Assembly (NCBI RefSeq): GCF_028550435.1
Contig: NZ_JAQQKV010000001.1
Span: forward strand, 1,674,001 to 1,738,000
Direction: 5' to 3'
Length of the DNA stretch: 64,000 nucleotides
Source: Asticcacaulis machinosus
GTDB taxonomy: Bacteria > Pseudomonadota > Alphaproteobacteria > Caulobacterales > Caulobacteraceae
Position 1 is the stretch's first letter. Every line of letters starts with the position of its first letter. The notes under the pieces are model-generated. The model did not search any database. It had not been told where the DNA came from and saw only the letters and a program-made list of their open reading frames with translations. The position numbers and the translations under genes are program-made. Shown in pieces: positions 60,219 through 64,000 of the stretch.

Positions 60219-61418
60219 TTATGCCGTCTCTTTGGCCTTTTCGCGGGCGGCGATGAAGGTTTTTTCCAGCAGGCCAATGGCCTCGCGGGCTTCATCAAGC
60301 GTGACGTTAAGCGGCGGCAACAGACGCACGCAGTTGTCCGAACCACCAGCAATCAGTATCCCGACATCACGCGCCAAAGCCATAACCTCGCGGTTGACCG
60401 GCTTGACCTTGATCCCGACCAGAAGCCCTTTGCCGCGCACCTCAAGGGCGACATCGCCATAAGACGCGATCAGGCCCTGAAGCTGCTGGCGCAGATAGTT
60501 TGAAACCTCATTGACGTGCTCAAGAGTTTCCGGCTTCGACAGTTCATTATAGGCCGCAAGACCTACCGCCATAGCCAGCGGATTGCCGCCGAAGGTCGAA
60601 CCGTGCGCCCCAACGACCATACCGGATGCTGCCTCAGAGGTTGCCAGGCACGCCCCGATCGGGAAACCGCCACCCAGCGCCTTGGCCGTGGTTAGGACAT
60701 CAGGCTCAACCGACGACCACTGATAGGCCCACAGCTTGCCCGTCCGGCCCATGCCGCACTGGATTTCGTCAAACATCAACAGCAGGCCATTGTCGTCGCA
60801 CAACTGACGCAGATTTTTCAGTTCAGTTTCGGTCAGGGCGCGCGCGCCACCTTCGCCCTGCACCGGCTCGACCAGAATAGCCGCTGCGGTCGGCGCCTCA
60901 GCCGCCGCCTTGATCGCCTCATGATCATCCACCGACAGATGCACATAGCCCGGCAGCTTCGGACCAAATCCGGTCAGATAGGCGTCATTGCCGCCGGCAT
61001 TGACCGCCGCGTAGGTACGGCCATGAAAGGCCCCGTGAAATGTAATCACGTCAATACGCTCAGGGTTGCCCTTGGCGGCATGATATTTACGCGCCAGCTT
61101 CAGCGCGCACTCGATCGCTTCGGTGCCGGAATTGGTGAAGAACACCTGATCGGCAAAGCTGTCGGCGCATAGGCGCTCGGCCAGAACTTCCTGATCCGGA
61201 ATCCGGAAAATGTTGGACACATGCCACAGCTTTTGCGCCTGTTTCGTCACGGCATCAATCAGGATCGGATTGGCATGGCCCAGACCGTTGGTGGCGATAC
61301 CCTGCACAAAGTCCAGAAAACGTCGGCCATCTTTCGTGTAAAGGCTGACGCCTTCGCCGCGCTCAACCTCAATGGGGGCGCGGTTGTAAACACTGAAAAG
61401 ATGATCTGTCTGGCTCAT
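60219..61418 (-). CDS. argD: Acetylornithine aminotransferase
   Basis: ArgD is a class III PLP aminotransferase in arginine synthesis and often also acts on succinyl-diaminopimelate. The PLP lysine is K246 in [44 protein letters not shown] and [13 protein letters not shown] are present. It is the first gene of argDF. A run of three hairpins lies in its leader. Confidence 0.96.
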   Translation of the reverse strand: MSQTDHLFSVYNRAPIEVERGEGVSLYTKDGRRFLDFVQGIATNGLGHANPILIDAVTKQAQKLWHVSNIFRIPDQEVLAERLCADSFADQVFFTNSGTEAIECALKLARKYHAAKGNPERIDVITFHGAFHGRTYAAVNAGGNDAYLTGFGPKLPGYVHLSVDDHEAIKAAAEAPTAAAILVEPVQGEGGARALTETELKNLRQLCDDNGLLLMFDEIQCGMGRTGKLWAYQWSSVEPDVLTTAKALGGGFPIGACLATSEAASGMVVGAHGSTFGGNPLAMAVGLAAYNELSKPETLEHVNEVSNYLRQQLQGLIASYGDVALEVRGKGLLVGIKVKPVNREVMALARDVGILIAGGSDNCVRLLPPLNVTLDEAREAIGLLEKTFIAAREKAKETA

Positions 61419-61439
61419 GGTAACATCCCAAAAGATAAA

Positions 61440-61515
61440 ATCCTCTTCGCGTGTACGAAGAGGATAGAAATCTAAGTAGAACTTAGAGCCGCCTTTTGGG
61501 GAAATTTATCCCCAA
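61440..61515 (-). promoter_or_regulatory. argD leader with three hairpins, possible attenuator
   Basis: In minus-strand order: TTGGGGA/TCCCCAA (61515-61496), TCTAAG/CTTAGA (61487-61471) and ATCCTCTTCG-N6-CGAAGAGGAT (61465-61440), the last followed by TTTATCTTTT. That last hairpin has terminator form and ends 22 bases before the argD ATG, too close for a promoter to fit between. It could terminate the upstream TraB transcript or act as an attenuator. Confidence 0.5.
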
Positions 61516-61559
61516 TGTCAATAAAAAGCGCGCTCAAAGTCCTGATTAAAGATCACACC

Positions 61560-62456
61560 TTACTTAAGGGCATCGACCTTAATACCCTTTGCTTTCAAAA
61601 GGGTCGGCACCCCGTCCGGCCCGACCAGATGGCCGGTACCCACCACGACCAGTGACGTACCGGAACCGGCCAGAATCTGCTCGATCTGCGGCACCCAGTT
61701 CTGATTGCGGCCTTTGAGCAGCACATCATAAAGCTTAGGCGTCTTGACCATCATTTCTTCAGTAAAGATTTTTTCCAGCGTGGCTTCATCGCCGGTGTGC
61801 CAGGCGGTGAGCATGGTCTCAAGCAATGCCTTGCCTTCCTCTTCCTGATTAAGCACGTCGATCAGGAACTGGCGTGAGGTCTCATCGTCAAAGCTACCGA
61901 AAAAGCCCATCTGCTGTTCAATCGTTTCAAAGCCCTTAACCGGCTTGCCTGCCGCCTTGGCCTGATCGAGCAGGGTTTTATCGACACCTGAATTGGGATC
62001 AAAACCTGACGCCATCATGGATTTAACGGTAATCAGCAGACCGACGGCCCACGGCTTGAGGTTACGCGCCTGCGTCATCGGCAGGCCATGACGATCCAGC
62101 GCGGCATTAAGCTTGGCAATATCGGCCTCACTCATCCCCTCGGTCAGATTGCCCTTGGGGTTGATGGCGTGTTTCAGAAATGCCGAACCGGCGGCCGCCT
62201 GATCATCCAGATTGGCAATTTCCAGCCACATCTCCCTGGAGTTCGCCATCGCGGTTTTGATGCGAGCATCCTGCCACTGCATATCGGGCTTTAGAAGATG
62301 GATCGACCCCAGCAGATAGACGGTCGAATCCGCATCCTTGACCACCCACATCAGCGGGGCGCCGGCTTTGGCGGTTTGAGCCTGAGCGGTCAGCGGCAAA
62401 AGCGCCACCCCGGCCACAACCAGCACTTTGAACATGGCTTTAAAAGATTTCAGCAT
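61560..62456 (-). CDS. TraB/GumN family secreted protein
   Basis: The 298-residue product has a signal peptide (MFKVLVVAGVALLPLTAQAQ) and a TraB/GumN domain: PLMWVVKDADSTVYLLGSIHLLKPDMQWQDARI near the N-terminus with two HxxG-type sites (GSIHLL and GTGHLVGPDG) that resemble the metal site of this protease-like family. KPWAVGLLITVKSM is typical. ATG at 62456 is chosen; the frame upstream runs into the XRE gene. Function unknown. Confidence 0.88.
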   Translation of the reverse strand: MLKSFKAMFKVLVVAGVALLPLTAQAQTAKAGAPLMWVVKDADSTVYLLGSIHLLKPDMQWQDARIKTAMANSREMWLEIANLDDQAAAGSAFLKHAINPKGNLTEGMSEADIAKLNAALDRHGLPMTQARNLKPWAVGLLITVKSMMASGFDPNSGVDKTLLDQAKAAGKPVKGFETIEQQMGFFGSFDDETSRQFLIDVLNQEEEGKALLETMLTAWHTGDEATLEKIFTEEMMVKTPKLYDVLLKGRNQNWVPQIEQILAGSGTSLVVVGTGHLVGPDGVPTLLKAKGIKVDALK

Positions 62457-62481
62457 GATGTTTCCTTGTAATTTTCGTAAA

Positions 62482-62682
62482 CTAAGCGTTTTGATCCGGC
62501 ATAAATATGTCTTCGATCCGTTGCTGAAATATGTCAGCAATTTTGAACGCCAGTGGTAATGACGGATCATACTTTTCCGTCTCAATGGCATTGATCGTCT
62601 GGCGCGAGACACCCAGCCGATCAGCCAGATCAGCCTGAGACCAGTCGCGCTCGGCCCTCAGAACTTTTATACGGTTTTTCAT
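62482..62682 (-). CDS. XRE-family helix-turn-helix regulator
   Basis: A 66-residue protein that is almost entirely a Cro/CI-type helix-turn-helix (RAERDWSQADLADRLGVSRQTINAIETEKYDPSLPLAFKIADIF). This minimal type is usually encoded with a small membrane protein; here its ATG overlaps the stop of that gene by one base. It probably represses its own operon through the symmetric site near 63181. Confidence 0.92.
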   Translation of the reverse strand: MKNRIKVLRAERDWSQADLADRLGVSRQTINAIETEKYDPSLPLAFKIADIFQQRIEDIFMPDQNA

Positions 62683-63113
62683 TATCTATGTCTCAGCCAC
62701 CAGATACCCCAGGCAATGACATAACCAACAATCGGCGGGATCAACCCGGTCATGATACCAAATTCAAATGCCGATCCGTGCGCATTGAAGTAGGCCATAA
62801 GACTCTCGCCAAATTCCCCCCCGGTCGCAACTGACAGGAAGTAAACCGGCATAACCACCATCAGGCCGCATGACCCGCCCCAGAACCAGGCCCACTTATG
62901 CGCCTCCCGCACCGCCTCATCAGAGGCGCGCCACCATAAAATGCTGACCGCCATGGCCAGCACAATCAGCAGGGCGATCATGCCCCACAGCAGAGGCGTC
63001 CCAAGCGATGGAAGTTGATGTCCGGAGGCTTTCAGGAAACCAATAACCCCGCCCAATAGCATCGCAATGACGATATAAATCGTACCCGTAATGTGAAATG
63101 CCCGCTTATCCAT
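62682..63113 (-). CDS. Four-helix membrane protein paired with XRE regulator
   Basis: The 143-residue protein has four hydrophobic helices (about 8-27, 37-60, 75-95, 117-139), with WWRASDEAVREAHKWAWFWGG between helices two and three. It resembles membrane partners (DUF2178-like) of small XRE regulators. ATG at 63113 is preferred. Whether the pair forms a sensing unit is not known. Confidence 0.78.
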   Translation of the reverse strand: MDKRAFHITGTIYIVIAMLLGGVIGFLKASGHQLPSLGTPLLWGMIALLIVLAMAVSILWWRASDEAVREAHKWAWFWGGSCGLMVVMPVYFLSVATGGEFGESLMAYFNAHGSAFEFGIMTGLIPPIVGYVIAWGIWWLRHR

Positions 63114-63143
63114 ATCAACACCCCTTAACATTTAGACAAGCAA

Positions 63144-63193
63144 GCTTTACACTCACCATTTGCCACATGTCAAGCATGCCTGTCATAATGACA
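63144..63193 (-). promoter_or_regulatory. Promoter and operator of the membrane/XRE operon
   Basis: On the minus strand a perfect -35 box TTGACA (63173-63168) is followed 17-18 bases later by a weak -10 (GTAAAG/TAAAGC). Just upstream, TGTCAT-A-ATGACA (63181-63193) is a perfect palindrome, with more TGACA half-sites around it, a good candidate for XRE binding. Confidence 0.55.
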
Positions 63194-63323
63194 TGCAGAT
63201 TTTACAGATCACAAATTAAACGGCTTTCAAAATAATATTTCTGAACCAACCGAATATTTACAGGTCTGTGTGAGTGTGGCCGGGCTTAAGGGTCTGCGCC
63301 CTGTATGTGAGTTACCCGGCCCT

Positions 63324-64000
63324 ATGATGATCTGTGATCTTGTCCGTCCCCATGACCTGAGGCCTTCTGACCTAGGCCTTTGGCGCGATATGATCCGCGC
63401 CACTCCTGATTTTCGTTCGCCTCTTTTGTCACCGGAATTCACTCAGATTGTAGCCAACATAAGGCATGACGTTCGGGTCGCCGTCTATCGCCGTAAGGGT
63501 CAGACGATAGGTTTTCTGCCCCACCATCGCCGCGCCGGCGGCATGGCCCGTCCTGTCGGTGCCCCGTTTTCAGACTATACCGCCTTCATCAGCTTTCCCG
63601 ATCCAGATATAGCCATAGCTGAGGCGCTCAGATTGGCCCACATCGACCGGTTTCAGGTCATCGGCCTGATTGATCCCTACGGCGTGTTTGGCGATATTGG
63701 CGGGCAGACCGACCATGCCTGCGGGATCGACCTGACCCAGCCGCTCGATCACATTCCGCACAAACATGTCAAAAATATCAACCGCCTGCGCCGCCGGCTT
63801 GAGGAACAGCACGGAGAGGTGGCCTTCATTACCCCTGACCGGAATCCTGACCATTTCGAGTTGATGCTACGCCTGAAGCGCGAGCAGGCCCGCACCACCG
63901 GTTTGCATGATTTTCTGGCACCCAAATGGGTCGACACCCTGATGCGGCAACTGTTTGCCGCGACTGTTGAGGGCTTACACGGCCAGATGCTGACCCTGAG
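63324..64000 (+). CDS. CelD/FemAB-like GNAT acetyltransferase, N-terminal part
   Basis: The frame is open to the end of the window, giving at least 225 residues. It begins MICDLVRPHDLRPSDLGLWRDM, then FRSPLLSPEFTQIVANIRHDVRVAVYRRKGQTIGFLPHH and VKNINRLRRRLEEQHG, and FELMLRLKREQARTTG, the pattern of Acetyltransf_6 (CelD-like) proteins, which are often in polysaccharide loci. ATG at 63324 or 63327 matches the family start; the frame is open upstream, with GTGs at 63270 and 63276 as alternatives. The active-site half lies beyond the window. Confidence 0.83.
   Translation, partial: MMICDLVRPHDLRPSDLGLWRDMIRATPDFRSPLLSPEFTQIVANIRHDVRVAVYRRKGQTIGFLPHHRRAGGMARPVGAPFSDYTAFISFPDPDIAIAEALRLAHIDRFQVIGLIDPYGVFGDIGGQTDHACGIDLTQPLDHIPHKHVKNINRLRRRLEEQHGEVAFITPDRNPDHFELMLRLKREQARTTGLHDFLAPKWVDTLMRQLFAATVEGLHGQMLTL

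Noticed and set aside
63570-63937. Minus-strand frames near the right edge
   Set aside because: They lie opposite a continuous plus-strand frame with clear CelD-like motifs that runs off the window end.

Overview
The window is 64 kb of moderately GC-rich chromosome from an alphaproteobacterium, most likely Caulobacteraceae and probably close to Asticcacaulis. The evidence is a PodJ-type polarity factor, the secA / parvulin lipoprotein / argJ / mutT neighbourhood, the argH / lptM / lysA and ftsE / ftsX / ydcF / plsC blocks, a DUF4167 protein with a typical Caulobacter-like N-terminus, and GANTC (CcrM-type) sites in promoters. The genus is inferred from gene order and protein style, not from a marker gene. 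No rRNA, tRNA, prophage, CRISPR array or classical insertion sequence was seen.

Layout. 1-8 kb: the end of an EAL phosphodiesterase, ptsP, lysC, ubiG (with an odd insert), prmC and a DUF4167 protein. 8-16 kb: a mostly minus-strand block DUF1178 / nitrilase-family / grxC / comF, a methyltransferase, a small unlisted membrane protein, a DUF559 nuclease inside palindromic repeats, mutT, a VapBC-type toxin-antitoxin pair, argJ and a parvulin lipoprotein. 16-23 kb: secA, three tandem DUF2059-like secreted paralogues, a cysteine-rich mini-protein and a Rieske oxygenase. 23-28.6 kb: DUF3126, cysE, Nudix, nitroreductase, queF, nitronate monooxygenase, a TorF-like porin and a TetR regulator. 28.6-34.7 kb: HIG1 protein, cobalamin adenosyltransferase, etfBA, 3-hydroxyacyl-CoA dehydrogenase and a DUF418 protein. 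34.7-42 kb: PiuC-like dioxygenase, lipoprotein, TlpA, argH, lptM, lysA, a cut-down DUF4175 protein, a nuclease and hpt. 42-50 kb: DUF3426 protein, ftsEX, ydcF, plsC, hisC, chorismate mutase, a Tat-type secreted protein and DUF2125. 50-64 kb: DinG-like helicase, TIGR02186/TauE pair, podJ, argF, argD, a TraB/GumN protein, an XRE/membrane pair and the start of a CelD-like acetyltransferase.

Most genes are housekeeping: arginine (argJ, argH, argF, argD), lysine/aspartate (lysC, lysA), histidine/aromatics (hisC, chorismate mutase), cysteine (cysE), queuosine (queF), secretion (secA), division (ftsEX) and polarity (podJ). The etfBA / HIG1 / adenosyltransferase / dehydrogenase group suggests acyl-CoA oxidation feeding the respiratory chain.

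The most unusual content is between genes. A family of modular palindromic elements occurs at eight places, usually as inverted pairs at gene ends. One pair encloses a DUF559 (Vsr-fold) endonuclease whose start codon and ribosome-binding site lie inside the repeat. Two further copies (46347-46485 and 50307-50452) look like complete MITE-type elements with matching AGAAC/GTTCT ends. A second family of nested palindromes with GAAAAGT/ACTTTTC outer arms follows three unrelated genes. Other points worth following: three GANTC sites at exact 14-bp steps upstream of ftsEX, a vapBC promoter lying inside a perfect operator, a triple-hairpin leader before argD, and divergent tlpA/argH start codons sharing the tetramer CATG.
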